In this document: piece after piece, positions 1-9,127 of the stretch
How the letters are laid out: each line of letters starts with the position of its first letter
Numbering within the stretch: position 1 is the stretch's first letter
DNA from: Verrucomicrobiia bacterium DG1235
Lineage (GTDB): Bacteria; Verrucomicrobiota; Verrucomicrobiia; Opitutales; Opitutaceae
Reading direction: 5' to 3'
Length of the DNA stretch: 64,000 bases
NCBI GenBank assembly: GCA_000155695.1
Contig: DS990592.1
Location: forward strand, 1,200,267 to 1,264,266
Position numbers and translations under genes: made by a program
Notes under the pieces: model-generated
Told to the model about the DNA's origin: nothing
The model's database searches: none
The model's input: only the letters and a program-made list of their open reading frames with translations

Positions 1-836
1 GAAGTCTCCGTCGATCCCCCCTGATCGATCGCCACGTCCACGATCACTGCCCCCTGCTTCATCATCTTTAAATGCTCCCGCTTCACCAGCTTAGGCGACT
101 TCGCCCCCGGAATGAGCACGCTCGACACGACCACGTCCGCCTCCCTCAAAGCGTCACGCAAATTCACCGGATTCGACATCAAGGTCACCACATTTGGCGG
201 CAACACGTCCGCCAAATATCTCAGCTTCTGCAGATTCACGTCCAAAATAAACACGCGGGCTCCAAGCCCCGCCGCCATTTTGGCCGCATTGGCGCCTACG
301 ACCCCAGCCCCGATTACCACCACCACCGCCGGCGGCACGCCAGGCACGCCACCTAGCAAAACGCCACGACCGCCATGTTCCCGCTCGAGATACTTAGCAG
401 CCTGCTGGATCGCCATACGACCCGCCACCTCACTCATCGGCGTCAATAGCGGCAACTGCCCACCGGCCTCCTGAATCGTCTCATAGGCGATCGCTATACA
501 ACCGGAGTTGATCACCGCCTGAGTCAACTCCTGGGAAGCGGCGAAATGGAAATACGTGAAAACGATCTGGCCGTCCCGCATGAGCGGATATTCAGCCGGC
601 ACCGGCTCCTTGACCTTTGTGATCAGTTCAGACCGCGCCCAAACCGCCTCCGCATCGGGAAGGATCTCTCCTCCGGCAGCCAAATAATCGCCGTCCTCAA
701 AACCGCTCGCTCTACCGGCGTCCGTTTCAACGCACACCACGTGGCGAGCCGCCACCAAAGCCTCTACCCCCGCAGGCGTTAGAGCTACCCGGTTTTCTTC
801 AGATTTCCGTTCCTTTACGACTCCTACGATCATCAT
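1..836 (-). CDS. ald: alanine dehydrogenase, 3' end outside the window
   Basis: The gene is read from the reverse complement and runs off the left edge. About 278 residues of the usual ~370 are visible. The N-terminus (MMIVGVVKERKSEENRVALT) is the standard start of the Ald/PntA family, which oxidatively deaminates L-alanine to pyruvate with NAD+. A glycine-rich Rossmann motif (VVVIGAGVVGANAA) follows near residues 173-186, and the conserved SVLIPGAKSPKLV segment lies further on. Tandem ATGs at 836 and 833 leave the exact start ambiguous by one codon. There is no Shine-Dalgarno sequence. The family is clear; only the missing C-terminus prevents a completeness check. Confidence 0.93.
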   Translation of the reverse strand, partial: MMIVGVVKERKSEENRVALTPAGVEALVAARHVVCVETDAGRASGFEDGDYLAAGGEILPDAEAVWARSELITKVKEPVPAEYPLMRDGQIVFTYFHFAASQELTQAVINSGCIAIAYETIQEAGGQLPLLTPMSEVAGRMAIQQAAKYLEREHGGRGVLLGGVPGVPPAVVVVIGAGVVGANAAKMAAGLGARVFILDVNLQKLRYLADVLPPNVVTLMSNPVNLRDALREADVVVSSVLIPGAKSPKLVKREHLKMMKQGAVIVDVAIDQGGSTET

Positions 837-1114
837 TGAGATCTAAACCAATCTCAGCCCTTCGCAAGTCCACTGATTACAAAGGAGAAACGCGCCTAGA
901 GGAGGCTGCGGACTCCGCGACTAAGGAAAATCCCTTTGCCCTCTGGGGAATCTGGTCAGTTCCATAATTGTGCCACCCCATTTTTGTCTAATTGAGTATT
1001 TTCCTGTCAGTTTCAGCTACGGAATACCCCGCCGATGCCGTTTAAATAGCCAACAAGCTATTAGGACATTCGCTCACGCGTCGTCTTAATTCCATAAACT
1101 GTAAAATAACCATC

Positions 1115-1450
1115 ATGACTATTCTAAAGACCGCATTACGCTCTCTCTTGCTTGCTGCCTTTGTTCTAACATTGCTCCCCGCAATCCACGCAGCCGACTG
1201 GGATGAACAACCTTCAGTGAAGAAAAGCGTAGCTCCGGACAATCCCAACAAGCTCGATGGCATGGTGATGGCCACCATCAACATCGACGAAAAAGGCTTC
1301 GTCGTGGGAGCTGAGATCAGCAAGTCCACCGACACGGCCCTCGAGGCACCAGTCCTAGACGCGGTCAAAAAATGGCGTTTCAACCCGGCCAAAAAAGGCG
1401 GCGACGCGATCGCTTGTAAGATCAACGTTCCCTTCAAGTTCAAGGGCTAG
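1115..1450 (+). CDS. secreted TonB C-terminal domain protein
   Basis: This is a 111-aa protein with a signal peptide (hydrophobic stretch ending near HAADW, residues ~1-27). A single TonB-C-like domain follows, recognisable from GMVMATINIDEKGFVVGAEI, the K-S-T-D-x-x-L-E-x-x-V-L-D-A-V-x-x-W motif and the final KWRFNPA segment. In TonB this domain contacts TonB-dependent receptors. Stand-alone copies without the membrane anchor and proline linker are common in Verrucomicrobiota, and their role is uncertain. The gene stands alone: its own terminator follows 32 bp after the stop. The 278-bp gap upstream (837-1114) holds a 6-bp inverted repeat (AATAGC/GCTATT, 1045-1062) and nothing else I can name. 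Confidence 0.75.
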   Translation: MTILKTALRSLLLAAFVLTLLPAIHAADWDEQPSVKKSVAPDNPNKLDGMVMATINIDEKGFVVGAEISKSTDTALEAPVLDAVKKWRFNPAKKGGDAIACKINVPFKFKG

Positions 1451-1482
1451 AGCCAAATTAGCAAACGCTCTCAATTTTCACC

Positions 1483-1512
1483 AAAACGCCTTCCAGAAAT
1501 GGAAGGCGTTTT
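1483..1512 (+). terminator. rho-independent terminator after the TonB-C gene
   Basis: A perfect 12-bp stem, AAAACGCCTTCC at 1483-1494 and GGAAGGCGTTTT at 1501-1512, encloses the 6-nt loop AGAAAT. A-tract and T-tract flank the GC stem, so it could work in both directions. It ends the 1115-1450 transcript. Confidence 0.85.
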
Positions 1513-1620
1513 CGCGTTAGAAAACCCAATGCCGACTCGCCAAACTGTAAGCGCGCGGGTCGATGTTTGCCTTTCGAGCATCGCGCCCTATTCCTTTCCG
1601 AAGTCTCAACCCAATCCACT

Positions 1621-2022
1621 ATGCCCACACAAAACAGACGCGCCTTCATCGCGGGTGCCGCCGCGCTCACCGCCGCTCCACTCCTGTCCGCCAAATCCGG
1701 CGACCACTCCGTTCCAAAACTCGTCCACCACGTCTTTTTCTGGCTTAAAAACCCGGACTCGGAAAGCGACCGTAACGCCTTGCTAGCCGGCCTCAAGACC
1801 CTCGGCGAAATCCCCAGCGTACGCGGCATCCACGTCGGCGTACCCGCCAGCACCGAAAAACGCGAGGTCGTCGACAATAGCTTTCACGCCTCCGAAATTC
1901 TCTACTTCGACGACGTCGCCGGCCAGGACGCCTATCAAGTCCACCCCATCCACAAAGCCTTCGTCGAAAACCACTCCCACCTCTGGGACAAGGTCATCGT
2001 CTACGACGCCGTTTCCGTGTGA
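1621..2022 (+). CDS. Tat-exported Dabb (stress-responsive A/B barrel) protein
   Basis: This is a 133-aa protein. It starts with a twin-arginine signal (NRRAFIAGAAALTAAPLLSA, residues ~5-24). A Dabb ferredoxin-like domain follows: the VHHVFFWLKNP opening, a G-L-K-T-L-G-E-I-P helix, a HVGVPAS strand, and the closing HPIHKAFVENH...VIVYD segment. Dabb proteins form dimeric barrels, and most have no assigned reaction. The ATG at 1621 was chosen because the Tat motif follows it directly and CAACCC lies just upstream; an ATG at 1567 in the same frame would give an implausible N-terminal extension. The last 22 bp overlap the end of the convergent MFS gene. A second exported Dabb protein is encoded at 36010. 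Confidence 0.85.
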   Translation: MPTQNRRAFIAGAAALTAAPLLSAKSGDHSVPKLVHHVFFWLKNPDSESDRNALLAGLKTLGEIPSVRGIHVGVPASTEKREVVDNSFHASEILYFDDVAGQDAYQVHPIHKAFVENHSHLWDKVIVYDAVSV

Positions 2023-3233
2023 GCCTGCACAGGTCGACCCGACCGCCGCAAGACCACATACATCGCGCCAACAATCACGATCGAGATCGCTACCAGCGTC
2101 GAGCCGATCATTGCCGTGTTCTGCGCCCCCACCCCTGATATCAAATAGAAACCAAGAAACGGCGCCAAGATTCCCCGAATCCCCGTCGTAAAGGTGTGCA
2201 CGCTCATGTAAGACGGAGCCTTCTCGGGCGTCGCGAACTTCGTCACCCACAAGCTCCAGGAAATATTCGCCCCAGCCATCGCGGTCCCGAGCACCGCCGC
2301 CGAGCTGAATATCACCCACAGGTTCGTCGTCGTCAGAAACAGGATGATCGAAAGCATGATCATCGCGTTGAGCACAACGCGCAGAACCATGAACTCCAGA
2401 CGATCGAAAAGATAGCCCCAAACCCGCGAGGTCAGAAACCGAAAAACCGCCGGAATCGCGATCGTCACCATCATCACCATCAGCTTGCTCGCTTCGATTC
2501 CATATTCTGGCTGCAGCAGATACTCCACCCGCAGCGGCAGCACCATCAGATTGCCGAAGCCCAGAAACATCCAGCTCAGCAGCATCACCCCAAACTTCTT
2601 ATCCTCGATCGCGTAGCCAAGGTTGCGCAAAGGATTCTCCGCTACCCCCCGCTTTACTGGAGTCGACGGAATCCGCGACACCGCCACGCCTGAAAGCAAA
2701 TAAGCCAGCGCTATCCAGGCCAATACCCAGCGGTACGACTCCAAATCCTTGTCCAGTATCCAGCCGCCAAATACGCTAAATCCAAAGGCCGCCGCCACCG
2801 TCATCATCATGCTGACCGAAAGATAAGCCCCCCGCTTGTTTGACGGATAATTCGCCGTCCAAATCTGCACCATCAAAGGCATCGTCTGAGCCGAAATGGC
2901 GAAGGCCAAGCACGCCGGTATCAAAAATCCCAGCAAGGAATCCGCAAAACTAGCCCCGAGCAACAAGACACCGGAAAGGTACGCTAGCCAGCTGGCCAAG
3001 GTGCCAGCAGGCAAATTCAGCCGTGAAAACAAACTCAAGCTCAACGGATTGAAAAGCAGACCGAGCGGCCCCGCGGCCGCGATGATCCCCTTCACCGTAT
3101 CCGGTGCCTGAAAAACGCCGATCGCGATTACCAAGGCGAATCCGCCATACCCCGTTTCGACCACGCCGGACAAACCACCGCGCACGCAATCCCAGCGGTA
3201 AGTCTTCTTGATTCTGTCCTGATCGGGCAACAT
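2001..3233 (-). CDS. MFS transporter
   Basis: This is a ~410-aa polytopic protein with roughly 12 hydrophobic segments and a typical major facilitator layout. The loop between segments contains LFSRLNLP. An N-P-S-N-K-R-G stretch comparable to the MFS loop signature lies after segment 4, and a second half begins near ENPLRNLGYAIEDKKFGVMLLSW. The substrate cannot be read from sequence. ATG at 3233 was preferred; a GTG at 3242 in frame would add three residues. The gene is convergent with the Dabb gene and overlaps it by 22 bp. No terminator lies between them. Confidence 0.8.
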   Translation of the reverse strand: MLPDQDRIKKTYRWDCVRGGLSGVVETGYGGFALVIAIGVFQAPDTVKGIIAAAGPLGLLFNPLSLSLFSRLNLPAGTLASWLAYLSGVLLLGASFADSLLGFLIPACLAFAISAQTMPLMVQIWTANYPSNKRGAYLSVSMMMTVAAAFGFSVFGGWILDKDLESYRWVLAWIALAYLLSGVAVSRIPSTPVKRGVAENPLRNLGYAIEDKKFGVMLLSWMFLGFGNLMVLPLRVEYLLQPEYGIEASKLMVMMVTIAIPAVFRFLTSRVWGYLFDRLEFMVLRVVLNAMIMLSIILFLTTTNLWVIFSSAAVLGTAMAGANISWSLWVTKFATPEKAPSYMSVHTFTTGIRGILAPFLGFYLISGVGAQNTAMIGSTLVAISIVIVGAMYVVLRRSGRPVQAHTETAS

Positions 3234-3421
3234 TCGCGACACCCTAGGCTAACGCTTCGCGCAAAGAAGCAAATTCTCCCAATTTCCGCTAATACCCCCT
3301 CCACAATGGTCGTTGAAGAAATTCAAGCCAACGACTACTTATTTAGGCCATAAGCGACCAATTGCAGCTACCCCCGATCAATTGCCCGCCTCCGCCCCAC
3401 TTCACCCCAAATCGAAACGCC

Positions 3422-6400
3422 ATGAAGCAATCGACGAAAACCACCCTCGCGGCCGCATTCCTAATTCTCGCCGCATTCTTCGGCGCCGCCCTCTTTCGGA
3501 CACCAGAAAGCCCCTCAAACGAAACAGCCTCATCCACCCCCATATCCGCCACCGAACTCACCCCTCGCATCCAGGCTCAAACCGAGCAGCTCCTCGAGAA
3601 AGCCGAACAAGAACAAACCGACCGAGCAGAGCTCGTCGAACTCGCCCAAATCCGCCGCGAATACATGCGCCGACTCATCGAGGAAGCCCCCCAGAAAGCC
3701 CTCGAGCAAGCCATCTCCTACGCCGACTACCACAGCCTGCCGCCAGAAGTCCAAGCCCTCACCGAGACTCCTTTCACCCAAACCGTCGACTACAGCCTCG
3801 CCGTCGTATGCGACCATGATCCCGCCACTCCGCAGTATCAGCATTCGATCCGCTACGAAGACGGAACCCGCAGCACCATCTCGCCCACGCCCGTCAGCCG
3901 ACTCTCGATCAGTAAAAGCGGCCTTCCAGTCCAGGGAATTCGACTCGACGACACCTCCGTCGTCCGCCCCGAAACCTTCCAGACCATCGACGCTGAGAAC
4001 CTCAATTGGGCAACCAGTAACCTTCCCCTCGCCAACTTCGACCCAACCCGCGACTTCCTCACCAACCAACCCATAGCCGGCGACCCCATTCACGCCATCT
4101 CCGGCGGCTTCCTCTTCCGCTTCGCCAACGAAGAAAACCTCTCCCAGCTCGCCACCCAGCTCGCCGCTCTCGACGCCCGCCCCGGCCTCTCCATCGGCAG
4201 CCCCGCGCTCATCGAAACCATTCGCCAAGAAGCCGCCCCCTTCTCGCAAAACAACTTCTTCGCAATCCAAGCCGCCGCCGTCACGCCCCCCACCGACGAG
4301 GTTCGCGACTACCTCATCATCCGCGTCGAATTCTCCGACGTGACGGGAACCCCTTTCACTCAACCCGAGCTCGAGACCGTGGTCGATACCCTCGTCGCCC
4401 CAAAGCTCGCCGAGTTCTCCTACAACAAGACCACAATCGACGTCACCGTATCCAGCTCAGCATACACCCTCGCGGAAGTCGGAAGCTACGATAATGTATT
4501 CACAATTTACGACGAAGCTGTCGCGGCCTACATCGCCGACGGCAACTCGAATCCAGAAACTCAATACGACCACATCTCCATCAATTTCCCTCGCCTCGGT
4601 CTCCCGTGGGAGGGATTCGCCACCATCGGAGGGCAAGAGCAATGGCTCAACGGCCGAGTCCGTCCCTCGACCATTCTTCACGAACTGGGTCACAACTACG
4701 GACTCTCCCATGCCAGCTACTGGCAGTACGACGCTACAAACTCGGCCTCGACCGATCCCGTCGACATTACCGGAACCTCCGAAGACTACGGCGACCCCTT
4801 CGACGTCATGGGAGACGGCGATATCGCCAACGGCCACTTCCACATCGCAGCCAAGCAATACCTCGGCTGGATCGACAACTCTAATTGGCAAACCCTCGAA
4901 ACGCCCGCGGACAGCGGCACCTACCGCATCTACCGCTTCGACTCCGCAGACGCCACCGGACTGCAGGGCCTTCGCATCGCCAAATCCGAAACCTCCGACT
5001 ACTATTGGGTCGGGTATCGCAAGCGCTACTCCGGCATCCCCACGCTAGCCAGCGGAGCCTACCTCATATGGGAAAACCGCACATCCCTCCCAGACACTCC
5101 AGCAAACAACAACAATCGCTGCTGGCTCATCGACACCACCATAGACTCGCCCGACGGCAAAGTAGACGCAGGCCTTGCCCTCGGACACACCTATTCCGAC
5201 CCTGATTCCAATCTCCACATCACCCCGCTCGCCACTGGACAAGACAGTACAGGCGACTACCTCGACGTTCGCGTCAACATCGGCGCCTTCACCGGCAACC
5301 AGTCCCCCACCGGCACGCTCACCGCGTCCGAGTCCGGAGAAGCTCGCACTCCCACCTCCTTCTCCTTCAGCGGATCCGACCCAGACAATGACCAACTTTC
5401 GTACTATTGGAATTTCGGAGACAGAACCGTCGAAACCAACTCAAATTCAATCGAACACCTCTTTCCTCATGGCGGAGACTTCACCCTCAAACTTACGGTG
5501 AGCGACACCAAAGGCGGTACCTACACTGAACAGGCAAACATAGTCGTAAGCGATCCAACAAAGGAGCTGACATCCAGAGTTTCCAACACCACCGCCGATC
5601 TGAATACTCTCGCCGCTAACGAGAGCTTCGTCGTTGCGGGCGGAGCCGGAGGTACTTTCCTTCGATCGGCAGATGGAGCGACTTGGACCAATCAAAGTTT
5701 AAATGGCTTCGTCCAAAACGTCCGCATCGCTGATATTATCTGGTCCGGAACAGAGTTCCTCGCCGTTGGGTCAGATTTCGATTCCCAACTCAACGACTGG
5801 GTTGGCATTCACTTCTCTTCTCCAGAGGGAGCCATCTGGACCCCAATTTACCGCACCAACTCCACTGCAGGAACATGGGGTTTCACAAGCATTGCTACCA
5901 ATCCCGAAAACGATACCGTAGTGATCGTCCGAAACGACGCCAGGCTACAGGTCAAGGACAGCGACGACACATGGCACGAAGTCGATCTCGGCTTAAATGG
6001 CGTCGCTTGGCTCAGTGTTCAAAACCCGGCCACCATCCTCTGGACTGGGTCATCCTTCCTCCTCGGTGGATACGACCAGTCCCAGCCTGGAGTCCAAAAC
6101 CGACTCGTACTCTTCCAAAGCTCGGACGGTCTCAACTGGACCAACATCGCAACCACCAGCGGCTTTACCTCCGATAAGGGCATGAAAGAGCTTACTCTTC
6201 TCAATGGACAACTTCTAGGGAGCGGATTTAAGACGAGGCTCGCCTATTCCGCCGACGACGGTCTCTCATGGTCTTCCAACCGTAAAGGCGAAATCTATCG
6301 CGCCGACATGTACGCATACGGAAACGGAGTCTACTCAGTCCACGGTGTCATCGACAATCCAGTCCCAGACGGACAGCCAGAAACGGGCGAAGAAGACACC

Positions 6401-6925
6401 CCGCAAGATTTCATCTCAACAGACGCCCAGAACTGGTGGCCAACCGGAGCGCCCCAAGCTTCCTACAACGACCGTATCTTCTTCGCGGATACCTTCATCT
6501 CAATCGGAGCAGCAGGACTTATCCATCAGTCGAACCCCTTTATACTCGCAGATAATAGCCCCTTCAACGCGTGGATCGTCGGCTTCACTACTGACGTAGC
6601 AAGCCAAGGCACTCGCGACAATCCGGACAACGACTGGGCGCCAAACTTCCTCGAGTACGCCCTTGGAAGCGACCCAACTGATTTCGCCTCCGTACCCGCC
6701 GCCCCTTCACTTCGCTACACCGAAGACGGTCGCATCACAGTCGCCATCTCCCGCCTAGCCATCACAGATGTAGACCTTACTCTGGAAATTTCCACCGACC
6801 TCGAAACCTGGACTGCGACCACTACCACAGCGACAGTCGACACCGAGCTCCTCCTCGAGCTCACCACCGCCCAAAGCTACGCCGACGCCGAAAAACTCTT
6901 CATACGCATTAAAGCTTCACAATAG
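3422..6925 (+). CDS. large secreted zinc metalloprotease-like protein with PKD and propeller-like regions
   Basis: This is a 1167-aa extracellular protein. Residues ~1-25 form a signal peptide (MKQSTKTTLAAAFLILAAFF). A ~400-residue prodomain-like region follows. The zinc motif HELGHNYGLSH lies at residues 420-430 (HExxHxxGxxH, metzincin type), with FDVMGDGD downstream as a likely Met-turn, as in M6/reprolysin-like peptidases. A PKD domain spans ~625-712 (SDPDNDQLSYYWNFGD). Residues ~740-1060 carry BNR/sialidase-like repeats (LRSADGATW, FQSSDGLNW). The C-terminus holds the verrucomicrobial module FLEYALGSDPTD...LEISTDLETW, seen on many exported proteins and possibly a targeting domain. ATG 3422 is chosen for the signal peptide. 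The substrate is unknown. Confidence 0.85.
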   Translation: MKQSTKTTLAAAFLILAAFFGAALFRTPESPSNETASSTPISATELTPRIQAQTEQLLEKAEQEQTDRAELVELAQIRREYMRRLIEEAPQKALEQAISYADYHSLPPEVQALTETPFTQTVDYSLAVVCDHDPATPQYQHSIRYEDGTRSTISPTPVSRLSISKSGLPVQGIRLDDTSVVRPETFQTIDAENLNWATSNLPLANFDPTRDFLTNQPIAGDPIHAISGGFLFRFANEENLSQLATQLAALDARPGLSIGSPALIETIRQEAAPFSQNNFFAIQAAAVTPPTDEVRDYLIIRVEFSDVTGTPFTQPELETVVDTLVAPKLAEFSYNKTTIDVTVSSSAYTLAEVGSYDNVFTIYDEAVAAYIADGNSNPETQYDHISINFPRLGLPWEGFATIGGQEQWLNGRVRPSTILHELGHNYGLSHASYWQYDATNSASTDPVDITGTSEDYGDPFDVMGDGDIANGHFHIAAKQYLGWIDNSNWQTLETPADSGTYRIYRFDSADATGLQGLRIAKSETSDYYWVGYRKRYSGIPTLASGAYLIWENRTSLPDTPANNNNRCWLIDTTIDSPDGKVDAGLALGHTYSDPDSNLHITPLATGQDSTGDYLDVRVNIGAFTGNQSPTGTLTASESGEARTPTSFSFSGSDPDNDQLSYYWNFGDRTVETNSNSIEHLFPHGGDFTLKLTVSDTKGGTYTEQANIVVSDPTKELTSRVSNTTADLNTLAANESFVVAGGAGGTFLRSADGATWTNQSLNGFVQNVRIADIIWSGTEFLAVGSDFDSQLNDWVGIHFSSPEGAIWTPIYRTNSTAGTWGFTSIATNPENDTVVIVRNDARLQVKDSDDTWHEVDLGLNGVAWLSVQNPATILWTGSSFLLGGYDQSQPGVQNRLVLFQSSDGLNWTNIATTSGFTSDKGMKELTLLNGQLLGSGFKTRLAYSADDGLSWSSNRKGEIYRADMYAYGNGVYSVHGVIDNPVPDGQPETGEEDTPQDFISTDAQNWWPTGAPQASYNDRIFFADTFISIGAAGLIHQSNPFILADNSPFNAWIVGFTTDVASQGTRDNPDNDWAPNFLEYALGSDPTDFASVPAAPSLRYTEDGRITVAISRLAITDVDLTLEISTDLETWTATTTTATVDTELLLELTTAQSYADAEKLFIRIKASQ

Positions 6926-6941
6926 AGCGCCAAACACAGCG

Positions 6942-7187
6942 TCACCGAAAAACGAATACATAAACAAGCAGGCCAAGCAAAGCCAGACTCACCACCGTTC
7001 CCCAGACTTTGCTCTCTCGCGACTCCCTAGGATCCCGATCGCTCCCATCCGGTAAATCAAGCCCGTCATAGAGCGTATCCTCGTTCCACCCAGTTTCCGC
7101 GCAACTCCCGCAGCCGCCACAGGCGACCGCTCCTTCCTCCACATACTCGCCGCATATCGGGCATTCGCCTGGAGGCTCGAAACTCAT
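6942..7187 (-). CDS. small zinc-ribbon membrane protein
   Basis: This is an 81-aa protein with two CxxC pairs (CPICGEY and CGGCGSC, residues ~9-29), consistent with a rubredoxin-like zinc knuckle. An acidic linker follows, then a single C-terminal transmembrane helix (VVSLALLGLLVYVFVF). The ATG overlaps the stop of the upstream S4-domain gene in an ATGA arrangement, so the two are probably translationally coupled. I do not recognise a specific function. Confidence 0.7.
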   Translation of the reverse strand: MSFEPPGECPICGEYVEEGAVACGGCGSCAETGWNEDTLYDGLDLPDGSDRDPRESRESKVWGTVVSLALLGLLVYVFVFR

Positions 7188-7426
7188 TTTTCCGGAGCTA
7201 CTATCGTCAGCTCGACGTTTCCAAATACCACTCGATTTCCCGCCACCAGCTTTCGACGTATCCGCGATTCCACTTCACCGTCCACGCTGACCACTCCAGC
7301 TCCGATCGCTACCTTAGCCTCGCCGCCACTCGCCACGAGATTCTCGAATTTCAAAAGCTTATTCAGCTCCACAAATTCTCCACGAAGCGCCACCTCGCGC
7401 CGTTCACTGATAGACTCGTCTGACAT
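7184..7426 (-). CDS. S4-domain RNA-binding protein (YbcJ/YaaA type)
   Basis: This is an 80-aa protein, almost entirely one S4 fold: EFVELNKLLKFENLVASGGEAK, then VVSVDGEVESRIRRKLVAGNRV. The pattern of leucine-rich helix, x-S-G-G-x-A-K, strand and NGEVE-x-R-x-x-K-L is typical of the short stand-alone S4 proteins related to E. coli YbcJ, which bind structured RNA. The stop overlaps the start of the zinc-ribbon gene by 4 bp. Confidence 0.82.
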   Translation of the reverse strand: MSDESISERREVALRGEFVELNKLLKFENLVASGGEAKVAIGAGVVSVDGEVESRIRRKLVAGNRVVFGNVELTIVAPEK

Positions 7427-7465
7427 AACACGCGCACTCTAAGATCTACTCCCATCCAAACAATC

Positions 7466-8137
7466 CTAATTCTCCGTTTCCTTCTTTCCCAATACGCTCA
7501 CCAGCAAAACGAAAAAGCAGAGAACAAGTGTAAACAGCGGCAACTGCAGAGCCGGAGGCATCGAATAAATAAACGCCGTCCCCGGAATCCAAACAATCCA
7601 GATCGAAACCAGCACGCTCGGAATCTCCACAAAAAACAGCTTCCGATCCACCGTCGCCTTGAAGCGCATCCACGAAAATCCGCAGTCCTTCCAACGATAA
7701 AACAAAGCGGTCACCGGAGCTGACCAAAGCGGACAATACACCAATTGATCGAAAGAAACCTTCTTACTAACCGTCCCAAAGTCATTCCCATCGCCAAACA
7801 TCATCGCCTGCACGCGGTACAACAAATCCACCTCCATTCCCTTCCACATCCAGAACAAGACAAAGAACAGCCCGACCGCCAAAACCTCACCTCGCTTCAC
7901 ATGTCCCACCGCCCAAAGATATAAGAACGGTATCAGCCCACCATATACAGCTGTCGTCAACGCCGAGTACAGATAACCATATTCCACCTTCACCTCTCCC
8001 ACCCAGTCATAGGCGAAACGAAACTCAGGCATCAAATAATAAACGCCAACAATCACACAGGCGATCACCTGCAAAACCAATCCCGGCAAAAAATTCGCCC
8101 GAACCCCATCCCAACAAAGTCGCGCCAGATCCTTCAC
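7466..8137 (-). CDS. hypothetical polytopic membrane protein
   Basis: This 223-aa protein starts at GTG (8137), one base after the stop of the spermidine-synthase-like gene, so the two are very probably co-transcribed. It has about five hydrophobic segments, for example LVLQVIACVIVGVYYLM, a stretch near 65-80, GLFFVLFWMWKG and a C-terminal LPLFTLVLCFFVLLVSVL. No signature motif is recognisable. The neighbour suggests, without proving, a role linked to polyamine-like metabolism or membrane transport. Confidence 0.7.
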   Translation of the reverse strand: MKDLARLCWDGVRANFLPGLVLQVIACVIVGVYYLMPEFRFAYDWVGEVKVEYGYLYSALTTAVYGGLIPFLYLWAVGHVKRGEVLAVGLFFVLFWMWKGMEVDLLYRVQAMMFGDGNDFGTVSKKVSFDQLVYCPLWSAPVTALFYRWKDCGFSWMRFKATVDRKLFFVEIPSVLVSIWIVWIPGTAFIYSMPPALQLPLFTLVLCFFVLLVSVLGKKETEN

Positions 8138-8138
8138 G

Positions 8139-8861
8139 CTATGCCTTTCTCGCCACGTAAACCGCGCCGCAGGATTCCCCTTTGGTCACCGGATTCGCAA
8201 ACGTCACCTTATGCGCCTCGACCTCTGCGAAAACACCTTTCAAGTGCTCGACGAAGTCCAGCTCCGGCTCGCCGTCAGCCCAAAGAGCGAAAACACCTCG
8301 CGGCTTCAAGCGAGTCGCCATCTCCCGCAGGCCTTCCTCCGTGTAGAATCGGGTATTGGTCTGATGCAGCACATTCGTCGGAGTATGATCGATATCCAGC
8401 AGTATCGCGTCGTGCTCTTTATCTGGATACAGAGGATCGAAACTTTTCTCCACATCTCGAGACAATCCAAAAAAGTCCTCGTGCACCAGGCGACAGCGCT
8501 CGTCGAAATTCAAAGTCTCCCCCATCGGCACCAAACCCTTCTGATGCCATTCGATTACCGGCTTCAGATAGTCGATCACCACTAGCGACTTCACCCGCGG
8601 ATCCTCCAAAGCCGAAACCGCCGTATAGCCAAGGCCAAGCCCGCCAACCACCACATCCAGCTCTTCCCCCTCCGTCGCGGCCAGTCCCAACTTCGAAAGC
8701 TGCCATTCCGCCTCATGGTACAAGCTCGACATCAAAAAGTACTCGCCGAGCTTCACCTCGAAAATATCCGTGTCGCCCAGCTGCGGCAACCGTCGCCTCC
8801 TCAACATCAGATCCCCCAATTCAGTGGGCTGATAGTCCAATTCCTCGTAGTCAAAACTCAT
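8139..8861 (-). CDS. spermidine-synthase-like aminopropyltransferase/methyltransferase
   Basis: This is a ~240-aa Rossmann-fold protein. It opens with ELDYQPTELGDLMLRRRR and EVKLGEYFLMSS, the N-terminal strands of the spermidine synthase family. The SAM/dcSAM loop follows (VVVGGLGLGYTA), then VIDYLKPVIEW and the acidic AILLDIDHTP segment. The short length and LDIDHT in place of the canonical D-x-x-D-P motif suggest the spermidine-synthase-like subgroup common in many bacteria, so the product need not be spermidine. ATG 8861 is chosen; a TTG at 8963 in the same frame would add 34 residues. It heads a small operon with the GTG-started membrane gene. Confidence 0.78.
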   Translation of the reverse strand: MSFDYEELDYQPTELGDLMLRRRRLPQLGDTDIFEVKLGEYFLMSSLYHEAEWQLSKLGLAATEGEELDVVVGGLGLGYTAVSALEDPRVKSLVVIDYLKPVIEWHQKGLVPMGETLNFDERCRLVHEDFFGLSRDVEKSFDPLYPDKEHDAILLDIDHTPTNVLHQTNTRFYTEEGLREMATRLKPRGVFALWADGEPELDFVEHLKGVFAEVEAHKVTFANPVTKGESCGAVYVARKA

Positions 8862-9127
8862 CGCCCAACACAAGGTCCGCTCCAGCCTATCAAGCCAATC
8901 CAAAAACGCCTTCACTCCCAGCCTCTTCTCAAGATTCGCTCGGCCAGCCACGTTCTTAGTCAAAAATAAACCTTGCGGTTTAGATTTTTCCTGTCACCAA
9001 CCCGACCTTCATATCGTGAGCTGGGGCTACTTGTTGGGACATTTTGAGGCTGCCGGCTTATAAACAGATCGTACTACGAGACGCATGAAGCGTCCGTCCT
9101 GCGATTCAAAGCCAGAATAAGCAGACC

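Noticed and set aside
3530..4363. 277-aa minus-strand open frame
   Set aside because: Shadow of the metalloprotease prodomain; Gly/Val/Glu-rich with no recognisable protein.
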